From Amaurobius ferox (Eukaryota > Arthropoda > Arachnida > Araneae > Amaurobiidae), in contig OX578140.1 of the NCBI GenBank assembly GCA_951213105.1, positions 116,730,653 to 116,794,652 on the forward strand: a stretch of 64,000 nucleotides of DNA, in the 5' to 3' direction. Of this stretch, positions 34,234 through 45,196 are shown in pieces. The notes beneath the pieces are model-generated. The model was not told where the DNA came from. It searched no databases and worked only from the letters and a program-made list of their open reading frames with translations. Made by a program: the position numbers and the translations under genes. Numbering within the stretch: the first letter of the stretch is position 1; each line of letters opens with the position of its first letter.

Positions 34234-36069
34234 TATTTAATATAATGCTCCTAAAAAGAAGTTTAAGAATCTCTGTTCTCGCTATATAAAATTATCTTCA
34301 TGGACATATCTGAAGAATGAAACATCTTGGACCCCATATGTAAGCAAATATAAAAAAAAAATATGGAATTGAATCAATATATGCAAAATAAAAGCGTTAA
34401 AATTGTATGGGACCCGTACTAATTATATACGCGAATATTAGAAAATATAACCTGTATTAGTAGATTACATGTATAAATTGAAAATACCAATAAACCCGTA
34501 ATCTTTAAATCTGAAGACAGTCATTTATTCCAATATATGTCAAAATTAAAGTGCTAAAATTATATGGGAAGATATACACGTACTACTTATAATGTCCGAT
34601 TATTAGTAGAAGATTACCCGTTTTGCAATATGAGTCTCAAATGTTTTTTGGTAAAATACAACAGACGACGTAATAAATTGAATATATAATTAATCCCCGT
34701 AATCTTCATACCAGAAGACTGTACTTGATTCCAATATATATGCCAATATATGTCAAAATATATGCCAATATACCTGTACTACTTATATTCTCGTAGGTTA
34801 GAAGATATACCCGTGCATTCCTAGAAGATTACTCGTACAACGTACAATATGCGTGTGTCAGCAATTTTTGCCGCAATAAAACAATGGCGTAATAACTTAA
34901 AAATATCAATAATCACTGAATCAATAATTCCGGAAAATATCAATAATAATAATGTTTAAACCTGAAGAGTATAATTGATATTATCCAGTCCAAAATGAAA
35001 TGGCAATGAAATTTATTTTATATACATATCTTCATTATTCAAATCGGAAAGGATTTAATAAAAATCGTCTGCCGAATAAACACTTGGATTTAAATCCGTT
35101 GCTAAGCGACATGATATCATTTGCTTCAAATAAATTGGTAGAAAAAATATCCTCTAAATAGTTATATTTCTATGGAACATTTGGCGACAGTTTCGTCAAA
35201 TTAGCGACATTTTAAAAAATCGCCAAATTTATCGCCAAGTGGGACTGTAGAACTGACAGTTCCACTTTGCGACAAATTGACGAAATATCATCACAATACT
35301 ATCCCCTAACAAAAAATAACTAATATCATTTATGTAGCGCAATTTTATCAATTTCAAGATATTTTTATAAATTTGAAAACATTTTTATCAATTTAGAGAC
35401 ATTTTAAAAATTCGCTAAATGTATTACTAAGTAGGATGGTTGGTCTGACAGATAAATGCTAAATAAACATCATTTCAGTACTCTCTTCTAACAAAACAAA
35501 AAAAAATTTCATTGATATGTAGAAGACCCAAGCCACACGACCAACCCGAAGGTTTATGGCAGCTGTTTGTGTGTCGTTTATATCAATTTGGCGACATTTC
35601 CGTCAATTTGGCAAAGTTTAAGAAAAGTTGTCAAATTAGCGATATCCCTCCAAATTCGTAGCTTTGAATTTGCAGATCTGAATGAAACATTCTTATCCCG
35701 TTTCAATATACTAAATGAAAACACTACAATTGTATTAGAAGATATACCCGCTCTACTCTTTTTCTGTTTCAACAATCGGCTATATGAATTTATTGGCTAA
35801 ACACAATATATGAGTTTAGTAGCTAAATACGATATAAGCTTGAAAACTCTTTGCCAAAATAAATGAAATTGATGTACGCAGTCAGCAATTAATATAATTA
35901 AAAGAAAAATCAAACCGTCCATTCATAAGATATACTTTTATATCCATTTATCCATTTATTTATTATTTAAATCGAAAAAAATAATAAAAACATTAACAAA
36001 CACATTTAATTTAATTACGATGCCGAGCAACATGATATATCCTCCTAAAATGTTAAAATTTATTAACCA

Positions 36070-37519
36070 CTAACAGCACACCCGTTATTCGTACGGAGTG
36101 TATAATTTAAAGAAACTTATAGTTCGCAATCATGTGCAAATTCTGTTAAAATATTAAATTTATTGCTCCTAAAGAGAAGTTTAAGAATATATGTTCTCAC
36201 TATGCAAAATTATCTTCACGATCAGATCTGAAGAATAAAACATCCTGCCCCCTTTTGTAAGCAAATTTACAGAAGAAAAAATAGGAATTGAATGAATATA
36301 TGCAACCCCGTACTAATTATATTGTCGCAGATCAGAAAATATGCCAATGTGTTAGTAGAAGATTACCCGTATTACAATATGCGTCTCAAAAATATTTGAC
36401 AAAATAAAAGAGATGACGTAATAAATTGAAAACATCAATAATATCCGTACTCTTTATACCAGAAGGTCGTAATTGATTCCAATATATGCCAATATATATC
36501 AAAACATATGTCAATATACCTGTACTACTTATATTCTCGTAGATTAAAAGATATACACGTGTATTTGTAGAAGATTCGTACAACATACAATATATGAGTT
36601 TAAACAATTTTTGTCATAATAAAATAATTGCATAATAACTTGAAAATATCAATAATCCTTGAATCAATAATCCCCGAAAATATAAATAATAATAATTTTT
36701 AAACCTGAAGACCGTAATTGATATTATCCAGTCAAAAATGCTATAAGAAAAATCAAATCGTTCTTTTCTAAAATATATTTTTATATCCATTTATTTATTA
36801 TTCAAATCGAAAAAATAATTATTAAAATTAACAGACAGATTTAATTTAATTGCGTTTCTGAGTAACATGATATAAGATAGAATCTTATAACATGTTAAAT
36901 ATGTCATGTCTTATAACATAAACTGCGAAATTAAATAACGATTTCGATTTCTCTATACTTCTCATTGTTCCGTAAAAGCTTGTTTTAAATAAACCATGAA
37001 CCATGGAGATAGATTTCCCCTTTAAATCATGTTTCAAACAATTCATGTTTTCAGAAAGTGACTAATTAACGCAAAAAATCTCCCATCAAACTCAGAGATT
37101 AAATTTTAATTCATTTTCAAACGATTTTCAAGCTTTTCGTTTGGATAAACCACGGAGTTAGGGAGTAGAACTCCTAGGAAAAAGTTCCGTTTTTCATTAA
37201 TATCTCGACAACCCCAGGTCTTAGAAACTCGAAACTTGGACAAAATTTATGGGGGAATATTTCAAGGCTATCCACCAAATTTCATTAAATTCGGTTCAGC
37301 CGTTTTTCCGTGATGATGAGACAAACGAAAATTTCGTTTTTTACTAATATCTCGAGAACCACTGGTCGTAGAAACTCAAAACACGGATATAATTTTAAGT
37401 GGGGCTATTTCTGGGCTACCCACAAAATTTCATCAAATTCGGTTCAGCCGTTCTCCCGTGATGATGGGACAAACAGACAGACAGACAGACAGACATATTT
37501 TCATTTTTATTTATATAGA
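36070..37519 (-). mobile_element. Helitron HelB3, shorter copy
   Basis: On the plus strand it starts CTAACAGCACACCCGTTATT (a mutated form of the HelB 3' end, CCGT/ACGG stem altered in the loop) and ends TTTATTTATATAGA before T at 37520, a proper 5' TC end. It keeps the duplicated ~148-bp block and the CAGA tract but lacks much of the middle of HelB1. It has replaced or truncated the 5' end of HelB2. Confidence 0.7.
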
Positions 37520-39404
37520 TAACAGTGCAAATTGCACGCAATGGGAGGATTATCCGTTACTTGCAGAGGCTCTCTGCCATTCCCCCGGGCTTAAAGTAGT
37601 CTTAATAAGAACAATTATTTCCCACCCTTGCTTGTCCGGAGGAGATCCCGACTTGGGGTTCTGGTGTGTTCTGGCGGATGGTCCCTTCGCCACTGACCAA
37701 CGAATTATAATTAATCAACGGATGGTTTTATTAAATTATATTTTTCTGGAGTGGTCTGTGATATCTTAAGCAGGTACTGAAAAAATCGTCGCTCAAAATC
37801 GTTGTAATTGGGGCCAAATCACTGAAAAACTGAAAAACTAAAAAATGTTCAGTTAAAGGAGGTGGGGAGTGCTCTGCACACAAAAAAAAAAACTCGATAT
37901 ATGAAATGATAAAAAATATTTTGTAAAAAGATAGAAATTAAATTTGGTTCAAGGGTATTACATTTGGTTCAAGGGTAGATCTTCAGATTAGAAAATGGTG
38001 CACAATTTCATTCTTCCAATATTTGTTTTTTTAGGGGCGCACACATCAAAATGCAGAATAAATGAGAAGCACATTCTTTTAAGAGAGATGAAAACGTAAA
38101 ATTTGGAGCGATGATGAAATACGCAAAGCCACACTGGAAATAATATTATTTTTTTTTTTTCTAAAATTGAAATTTGAAGAAGAAAGGATGCGTCATACCA
38201 AAATGTTAGAAATATGGAAGTTCAGAAAATGTTCGATAGGAACAAGAATTTTAGTAACTGTATTTGTATAAGTCGTTATAGGCAGGATCCAGCTAATTTT
38301 TTCAGAGGCCCTAGGCCCAAGCATATGGGGACCCACTACTCAATTTGGAGGACTGAGAATTTGCCACACTTCCCCACGTGACTGAAATAAAACTCGAACA
38401 TATAAGAACTATCCTTGTTCTCCATTTTATATTAACAGTGTATTTTAATGAGTAGAAATGGCAATTTTAATACTTTTATCGTCAAATATATACAAATTTA
38501 CACTCAGCATATATTCTGAAATTCTCACCCGTTAAATGCTGTTCATTTGCTCACAACTGCTTCATTTTCGCTACGTATTTAAACGAAAGTTACCGATCAA
38601 AATGTCAAAGGAGACCACCAGAAAATCTACCCATGAGGGTCCATACGCAAATTAGATGCTTTATTAAATTTTATTATCTGGTTAAATTGATCATCTGTCT
38701 AGTGTAACCTGTCGCTATAACTACAATGTATAGTGACCACCTGTCACAGTAACACACAAAACAATAATCATTTTACTTTGATAAATAGACTAAATTGCCA
38801 TTTAATCAGGTTTAAATGTACTTTGAAAAATACTTCAGAAATATTTTTTTAATAATATGATTATGCGAAATATTATTTACCCGTAATATAATTTGTGTTT
38901 AGTACTTTTTTATTAAAATAAATAGTATTTAGTTTGCTCATTTTTACATAAGTAGACTTACTACATGTCCCGTTTTGACAGGGATTATCCCTGTCCAGGA
39001 TTACCCCTGACAGGGATTATCCCCCCAAAGAAGTCCCGGCTTGTTTGTCATTTTGTCCCGGTTTGAAATTTATCTTTTGGGATAAAACTTTTGGTGAGAA
39101 AGAGTAATTTCTATAGGTAAGTAATTGTGATATTACATTGAATGCGATTAAAACAGCTGAAGAAAAAAATTAATGAAACGCTTTAAAAAGCTGTCGTAAG
39201 CGGAAATGTTATAAGCGGAAATGTTATAAGCTGTTATAAGCAGAAATTATTTGATGAAATAGTGATTGCTAAGAAATTCTAGTCTTCGAACTGCACCACG
39301 TGAAAAATAATGAAAATGAATAGTAAAGAAAATAAACTGCAAGGATTCAAATTTTAATGAATTTCATGGATCAAAAAACGTTAATACCGAATTTTGTCTG
39401 AGTT
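37520..39404. other. Unassigned sequence with a perfect palindrome
   Basis: No gene is supported; a 103-codon ORF at 37458-37769 starts inside HelB3 and has no recognised domain. GACAGGGATTATCCCTGTC at 38977-38995 is a 9-bp palindrome around one base, and GACAGGGATTATCC recurs at 39008. Text such as TCCCGGTTTGA nearby is of the kind seen in hAT-like elements, consistent with the hAT relic that follows. Confidence 0.4.
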
Positions 39405-39570
39405 TTGAAGTATGTTTTTTGTCTGTCAGACACTTCAGCTCCTATTGAAAGGGTGTTCTCAATCATGAACAATATTCGGTCTGAAGAAGAGAGTAGAATT
39501 GCTGAATTAACTGGATCTAATGTATTTGTAATGTTAAATCTAATGCTCTGTGAAATAAACATGGATCTGC
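39405..39570 (+). pseudogene. hAT transposase C-terminal dimerisation relic
   Basis: The frame reads VFCLSDTSAPIERVFSIMNN and continues to MLNLMLCEINMDLQC. The S-x-T-x-A-x-x-E-R-x-F-S pattern followed by a helical stretch is the signature of the hAT C-terminal dimerisation domain, near the last catalytic Glu of these DDE transposases. No upstream catalytic region is readable, so it is a fragment. It is a different lineage from the element at 51547, which has SSERSFSKLKLI at this point. It merges into a reverse Z motif at about 39599. Confidence 0.65.
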
Positions 39571-40130
39571 AATGTTCAAATCTATATGGAAAAAAATCTG
39601 ATGTCAGCAGCACAGGACTTTTCCTGTAGATTCCCATGCAAATTTTTCCATGAGACTCTCCATGCAGACTCACATTCATGTTATGTTTATTTCTTCAATA
39701 ATTCATTGAGTTTAATTGCACAAAATAACAGCCATACTAATTTTAAATTATACTGAATTTGCACTTTTAATTGAATTTTCGTTGTCATTTGGTAACCGGA
39801 CTTATTTTCAAAGGTGGCGTAGCGCAACTTCGAAAAAAGTAAAATATCTCAAGAACGGCTAGTTCTAGTGTAATGGGGTTGGTCTCATTCTTTTCATCGT
39901 TAAACATTAAGTATAAAACAAGCATTTAATTGACATATTTGAGCATAGGTAGCTTTTTATTTTAGATTTTACCGATTTTTGCAGGCCATTTCGCAAAAAA
40001 AGCAAGTTATTTTTTTATTTTTTTCCGAATTGTACCAAAATCTAATCAGCACCATGGTAACCCACAAGTGACTTATCGACCAAAATTTGTAAAATTTGAT
40101 CTACTACTTTTTCAGCTAGAGTGGATACTG
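39571..40130. repeat. Z-type repeat remnant
   Basis: A reverse Z motif at 39599-39630 is followed by CTCAAGAACGGCTAGTTCTA, GGCCATTTCGCAAAAAAAGC, CACAAGTGACTTATCGACC and CAGCTAGAGTGGATAC, the same order as at 22.3-22.97 kb. A T-rich run lies at 40009-40023. Confidence 0.6.
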
Positions 40131-40435
40131 TTATAGTCCGGCTCCCATGAGTTGGCAGATGACCTTGGATGAGTCCATTTCGTTATAGGGAAGAAAGCTG
40201 GCAAAACAGACGATCTGTGCTCTACAGTGAAAGGGTTGCCAAACGCAGAAACCTGTTTGGCGATCGCATTTGCTGCGCGTATTTCGCCAATTGTTTGAAA
40301 TTTAGAATAGTTGGAATGCTTTACTATCAATGCGCTTGCGACTAAGAAAATGTCTAACATCTGTTCCAACTGCTAACGTCTGTTTATTTAATTAATTAGA
40401 ATCTGATACTTGTGAACCGTGCTTTTATCGACAAA

Positions 40436-40600
40436 ATGTCTGTAGAAGTAAAAGTAATTCGCTCCAAGGAACGAAATGTGGTCCACAAAGTCCTCGATTT
40501 TTTTTTTAGGCTGAAGCAAATTCAGAAAAGTTATGCGCCCCCATCCGACAGCCCTTGCCAGCACAAATTTTTGGAACTTTTAAACACAGCTTTTCAGTAA
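40436..40600 (+). pseudogene. Possible transposase N-terminal fragment
   Basis: From the ATG at 40436 the frame reads MSVEVKVIRSKERNVVHKVL then DFFFRLKQIQKSYAPPSDSP and stops after LLNTAF. Short basic N-termini with V-I-R-S-x-x-x-N followed by a helix and a proline stretch occur in arthropod transposon ORFs, so I infer a transposase start, with weak support. An upstream in-frame alternative start exists at 40412. A poly-T tract interrupts the frame around DFFF. It could equally be a chance ORF. Confidence 0.3.
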
Positions 40601-41269
40601 TTTTACAAAGTTTCCAGGAAAAAAATTGAATTAAAACTGCAATTTCAGTGTAATTTCAAATAATTATTCGTGCTAGTTTGTGCATATAACTCAAATTAAT
40701 GAATTATAAAAGAAATAAAGAAAATAAATATGAATCAGTAGGGAAGGCATGTGCTGTTCACATCAGATTTTTCCTTTTAGGAGATGAATCATTCATTCAT
40801 ACGCACGAAACGCATTGTGCATTTCTCCTAAATAAAATAGTTTAAGTTACAAGAAAAGTATTACAACCGAACTCTTCAATTTTAACAAAATATTTACGAC
40901 CATTATTGTTTTATTATAATATAATTTTAATTATTATGATGAAAACATTTCCACCACATCCCAACAGTAACACTGAATGTATTTATACATATAAAGCTCT
41001 TTATCGTTCTGCATAAATCATTTTCGTACTGCACAAATTGGGCATTATTAATTCGCACTAAAGGTGCCAATTCTGGAAACCCGTTCTTCCTAGTACGTTT
41101 CTACCTGTCATTGAATTTAACTAATGGATTCGTCCAAAGTCACGTGACTCAAATGCCTTCTCGTTGGAGTCGCACTATACATTGAGATTTGCAATCACAA
41201 TGTAACATTGCAGTTTCAAAAGAGGAAGTAGACCTGAGAAGACGGTCCCTCATGCAATGAGGCAATAAT
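40601..41269. other. Unassigned, with one Z motif
   Basis: A plus-strand Z motif lies at about 40739-40775 (GGGAAGGCATGTGCTG ... CACATCAGATTTTT). No gene recognised otherwise. Confidence 0.45.
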
Positions 41270-41800
41270 TATAACGCTCCCTCGAACGCAGCTGTACCGG
41301 ACATGGTTTCGAAAGAGAAAGGGGACGTCTCAATTTCATGTCAGTATCAGGTGCTTTGACAAACGGAAGGTGTTGAACTTCCTGACCCGAGAGGTCAATT
41401 TATATCACTTGGACCATGGGAAAATTCTCGTGAGAACTTTCAACGCCTTAAAACAGAAGACTTCATATCTTATATGGGAGGCCTTGACCAATAATATAGC
41501 CGGAAGGCGTAGCTGTTAATTTACTTGGCCAATTATGGACAGGGGCGCCTTGAAAGGGGGAAGAGACAGAGAGCAACTTTACACTTTAAAATTTAGAAAT
41601 CGAGGACTTGAATTTGTGGGGAGCGAACGAACGGTCGCAAGAGCGACGAGAACAAGGAAGCGGCGATACGGTACATCGACGACGAGCCGACAAGTCCGGG
41701 GTCCTTCGATAATGGCAGAGGTAGGACAATTCTATTCATATATTTTTTACATGATGGCTCTCTGTAGATTCTCTTAACCCTCTACATAAGGTTAGCCTGT
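41270..41800 (+). promoter_or_regulatory. CpG-rich candidate island, possible first exon
   Basis: Unlike the flanks, this stretch is GC- and CpG-rich, densest at 41620-41700 (GAACGAACGGTCGCAAGAGC, CATCGACGACGAGCCGAC). At its end ATGGCAGAG (41713-41721) is followed directly by GTAGGA, which could be a start codon and splice donor. An 80-codon ORF at 41535-41777 has no domain. It may be a 5' untranslated exon of a host gene or the remnant of a GC-rich transposon; no downstream exon is identified. Confidence 0.25.
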
Positions 41801-42089
41801 GCCATAAGGCAATGTAATTTACCTGGATAGGGCATAACCGTAAAACTCATATTTTGATGAGTGAATGAAGGCAATTTAAATATCTTAAATATTGTATTAC
41901 ACGAAGGATGTTGATATGTGAATTTGAATTTCAGATGTTAAAATGCTAATAGAGGTTTTATTTTTAATAAATATTTTGTTATTGTTTTAAATTAAGTCTC
42001 TTTATTTTAATTACTTGTATTATGTATTTTTTTATTTACTTCACTTTACGTGAACGGCCTACTTGCGTTCTTACCGGACGTGTGGTAAT
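41801..42089. other. Unassigned AT-rich sequence
   Basis: Nothing recognised. Confidence 0.3.
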
Positions 42090-42412
42090 CCACGTATCAG
42101 ATACAGACAATTTTTGCGGGCCATTTCGCAAAAAAAGTGGGCTCTTTATCCCGAATCGTAAGGAAAACCAATCAGCACCACGGTCGCACACAAGTGACTT
42201 ACGACATTTTATGTAATTCCGGCCATTAGTTTTTGAGTTAAAATGGATATATACATTGCACAGACAGACACACACACAGACGTCACGTTAAAAATGTTTT
42301 TTTCGTGTTCTAGAGGTCCTAAAACGTGTAGATCCGTCGAAAACTCGAGTTTCGATTTTCGGCATGATTCCAATACTTTCCCTATGCATTACCATATATT
42401 GCAGGGAAAGTA
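42090..42412 (+). repeat. Z/W-type repeat with end palindrome
   Basis: GGGCCATTTCGCAAAAAAAG, AATCAGCACCACGG, an ACACACACAGACGTC block and GTCGAAAACTCGAGTTTCG are all shared with 22.8-23.1 and, in reverse, 43.3-43.5 kb. It ends with ACTTTCCCT at 42380 and its perfect complement AGGGAAAGT at 42402-42410. Confidence 0.6.
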
Positions 42413-42439
42413 AAAAATTGAAAACGATAGGCATTCTGT

Positions 42440-42514
42440 TAACACACATCCGGTCGTCCAAATAGTTGCTCATGTCCATGGATGAGTCAGACGATCTGGG
42501 TTTTCAACACTATA
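42440..42514 (+). repeat. SINE-A 3' fragment
   Basis: Decayed 3' end of an older SINE-A (CCGGTCGTCCAAATAGTTGC ... GATCTGGGTTTTCAACA). The intact SINE-A that follows inserted into its tail. Confidence 0.55.
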
Positions 42515-42522
42515 CTAACACA

Positions 42523-42889
42523 GGGCGCAGTAGCCTACTGGTTAGCACGCGGGAATTGCACTCTGTAGGCCCGGGTTCGATTCCCTCTACTGCCAAAATT
42601 GCCGCCGTGTTCACGCGGAGTACGATCACGTTAAACATGTGGGTCCGTAAGTCCATCCGAGAAGTTGGTGGTAAGGGAAGGAGGATAAGGTCCCTGTGGA
42701 TGCCTCCCCCACTGGGTTCCGAATCCGATCTAAATTGGGTGGCACTTCCCTGCTGTCCAAACAGTTACTTTACACCTTTCTGGTACCCGGCCGACCAAAT
42801 GGCTACTCATGTCCTTGTCGACGAGTCGGTCGGTCTGGGTCTTCAACACCTTTCTGGTAGGGTCGGACGATTTGGGTCTCAACAACAAC
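42523..42889 (+). mobile_element. SINE-A, full-length with extended 3' part
   Basis: The head GGGCGCAGTAGCCTACTGG has an A box, GGTTCGATTCC a B box, then the common body and a CAACAACAA tail. The 3' part is longer than in the 15739 copy because ACACCTTTCTGGTA and the following GTCGG-GTCTGGGT-CAACA block are duplicated. A target duplication of about 17 bp is visible: CAACACTATACTAACAC at 42505-42521 and CAACACTATAGTATAACAC at 42886-42904, differing by one substitution and a 2-base indel. The 193-codon ORF spanning it is a by-product of the SINE. Confidence 0.85.
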
Positions 42890-42904
42890 ACTATAGTATA
42901 ACAC

Positions 42905-43240
42905 GTATACGAATGGTCGACATCAAAAGATTAATATCGTATGTATCAGGTTTCAATTTTGTTTTCCTGTATTCAATCCTAAATATATATTTTTTTTTAT
43001 TTAGTTATTTTATTTTGTCCCTGTTTGGAAAAAAATTCATATGGTAAGCGGTATAAATAAGTCGACATAAGGTTACTCTAGAGGACACGTGCCTCGGGGT
43101 ACTTGCCATAATCTGGTCCTGGTTTTAAATCGTATAATGAAAAATAGTAAAAAAATTAATGTGTTGCAACATTTGGTGCTTTAACCAAATTAATTTTGGT
43201 GGTAACCACTGACATGTTCGATTGGCCGAATAATTACTTT
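42905..43240. other. Unassigned sequence
   Basis: AT-rich, with the end of the SINE read-through frame; no feature recognised. Confidence 0.3.
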
Positions 43241-43985
43241 CCCTTCTATACATGGTAATGTATATGGAAAGTATTGGAATTATGCCGAAAATCGCAACTC
43301 GAGTGTTCGACGGATCTACATGTTTCGAGACCTCTAGAATACGCTAAAACTATTTTTAGCGTGACGTCTGTGTGTGTATCTGCCTGTGCAACGTATATAT
43401 CCACTCTAACTCAAAAACTATAATGGATCGAATTTCATAAAATTTTGTAGGTAAGTCACTTGTGGGCGAATCTGATGCTGATTAGTTTTGCGTACGTTTC
43501 GGGATAAAAGAACCCGCCTTTTTTTGCGAAATGGCCTGTAAAAATTTCATGTATCCATTCTTAATGGGCCCAATTTCACAAAATTTGGTAGAAAGTTACT
43601 TGCAGGATGATCTGGTGCTGATTAGATTTGGGTACGATTAGGAAAAGAACAACCTGCCTTTTTTTACGAAATGGCCCGCAAAAATCGCCAAAATCTAAAA
43701 TAAAAAAAAACTGCGTATGTTCAAATATATCCATTAAATACTTGTTTTACACGTAATTTTTAACGAGGAAAAAAATGAGATCAACTCCATTACACTAGGA
43801 CTGGTCGTTCTCGAGATATTTTAGTTTTTTCGTATTTTCTGTACGCCACCTTTGAAAAGAAGTCCAGTTATCAAATGAGAACGAAAATTGAATTAAAAGT
43901 GAATTAAATTTAAATAAAATAAAGTGAACGTGGATATAAGTCTGCAGGGAAAGTTATGTGCTGCCCACATCAGATTTTTTTATAT
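43241..43985 (-). repeat. Z family, long copy
   Basis: It opens with a CTTTCC-CTTCTATACATGG palindrome (43248-43281), followed in reverse order by the TGTAGATC-type block, the ACGTC GT-tract, two GCGAAATGGCCYGYAAAAAT segments and CGTTCTCGAGATATTTTAG. It closes with a plus-strand Z motif at 43946-43982. It is the most complete Z copy, with palindrome and Z motif at opposite ends, about 740 bp. Confidence 0.6.
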
Positions 43986-44584
43986 TTGGTGCGTGGGTAA
44001 GCCGTTCAAAATGGCCCGCTGGAAAATTGGATTATTCAAAAATTTCCATTACTCGGTGTTTATTTATTGAGAGGTCGCCGTTTTCAACGGATATTCAGCT
44101 GGTTACAATATAAGTAAAATCCGATGTGAGCTGCACATGACTTTCCCTATATAATGTAATGATTCGCCGTGAAAAAATGATGTATAAGATCTACTGCATA
44201 ATGCGTCTAATGTGAAGCTGTAACATTTGGAGCTTTTCCAGAAGACAAGATGTAAAATTATTTCAAAGTATCCAATTAACTTATATTTCATGCAACGCTA
44301 AATTGACAATTATCAATATCGATAACATCCGCAATAAGCAATGTAGTCTATATATTAACCCTTTCGAAACGGCGGAACTAACCATCAGTACGTAACCGAT
44401 GAATGGGTCGTCGTGCCTTTAGTGCACACCGTATACACGTTAATTACTTTACTTTTAACTATGATACTCCACAAAAAGGTAGAAAACAAATACACTTTAC
44501 TCGTGTCAAGAACTTCTTCTTATGCGCTATTTAAATGCGTGGTGTCCAATTCGCGTATCATTACTGCAAATCTCGCTAGTCAAT
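43986..44584. other. Unassigned, with a reverse Z motif
   Basis: A reverse Z motif (AAATCCGATGTGAGCTGCAC ... ACTTTCCCTATATAATG) lies at 44118-44165. The text downstream to 44345 (ATGTATAAGATC, AAAACTATTTCAAAGTA type words) is shared with 47.6-47.76 kb. No gene. Confidence 0.5.
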
Positions 44585-45196
44585 GCGACGCATTTAGTGG
44601 ATGCCAGATATAGCCAGCGCTAGCCAGGATGAAACATTTAGTGGACGCCGGATATAGCCAGCGCTAGCCAGGATGAAACATTTAGTGGATGCCGGATATA
44701 GCCAGCGCTAGCCAGGATAAAACATTTAGTGGATGCCGGATATAGTCAGCGCTAGCCAGGGTGAAACATTTAGTGGATGCCGGATATAGCCAGCGCTAGC
44801 CAGGATGAAACATTTAGTGGATGCCGGATATAACCAGCGCTAGCCAGGATGAAACATTTAGTGGATGCCGGATATAGCCAGCTCCAGCCAGGATGAAACA
44901 TTTAGTGGATGCCAGATATAGCCAGCGCTAGCCAGGATGAAACATTTAGTGGATACCGGATATAGCCAGCGCTAGTCAGGATGAAACATTTAGTGGATGC
45001 CGGATATGGCCAGCGCTAGCCAGGATGAAACATTTAGTGGATGCCGGATATAACCAGCGCTAGCCAGGATGAAACATTTAGTGGATGCCGGATATTGCCA
45101 GCTCTAGCCAGGGTGAAGCATTTAGGGGATACCGGATACAGCCGGCACTAGCCAATGCGACACATTTAGTGAATGCCGGATATAACTGGCGCTACT
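44585..45196. repeat. 44-bp minisatellite, 14 units
   Basis: Units of CATTTAGTGGATGCCGGATA then TAGCCAGCGCTAGCCAGGATGA repeat at a strict 44-bp period (CATTTAG at 44591, 44635, 44679 and on to 45163). Each contains the overlapping palindromes AGCGCT and GCTAGC. The first and last units carry CAATGCGACRCATTTAG in place of CAGGATGAAACATTTAG. Variants (ATATAACCAGC; AGCTCYAGCC) recur exactly 220 bp apart, that is five units. Not a CRISPR: there are no unique spacers. Confidence 0.95.

Larger units (their letters stand above)
29939..36069 (-). mobile_element. Helitron HelB2, tandem to HelB1 and interrupted by HelA2
   Basis: It begins at CTAGCAGCATACCCGTTCTT immediately after the GA that ends HelB1, exactly as expected if it inserted at the A/T flanking HelB1. 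It is split at TGTTAAAA/TATTTAATATAATG by HelA2 (30059-34233); the continuous version TGTTAAAATATTTAGCATAA is in HelB1 at 27903-27922. The rest (34234-36069) parallels HelB1 internally but lacks a clear 5' TC end, being cut by HelB3. Confidence 0.75.

Noticed and set aside
37458..37769. 103-codon ORF with LLAEALCHSPGLKVV and LADGPFATDQRI
   Set aside because: It starts inside the CAGA tract of HelB3 and has no recognised domain; a chance ORF is the simplest reading.
42466..43047. 193-codon ORF, the longest in the window
   Set aside because: It runs through a complete SINE-A and its target duplication into AT-rich flank (hydrophobic tail from T-rich DNA); no domain and no coding signature.
44585..45196. 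CRISPR-like array
   Set aside because: Units are contiguous 44-bp repeats without unique spacers, in a eukaryotic context.
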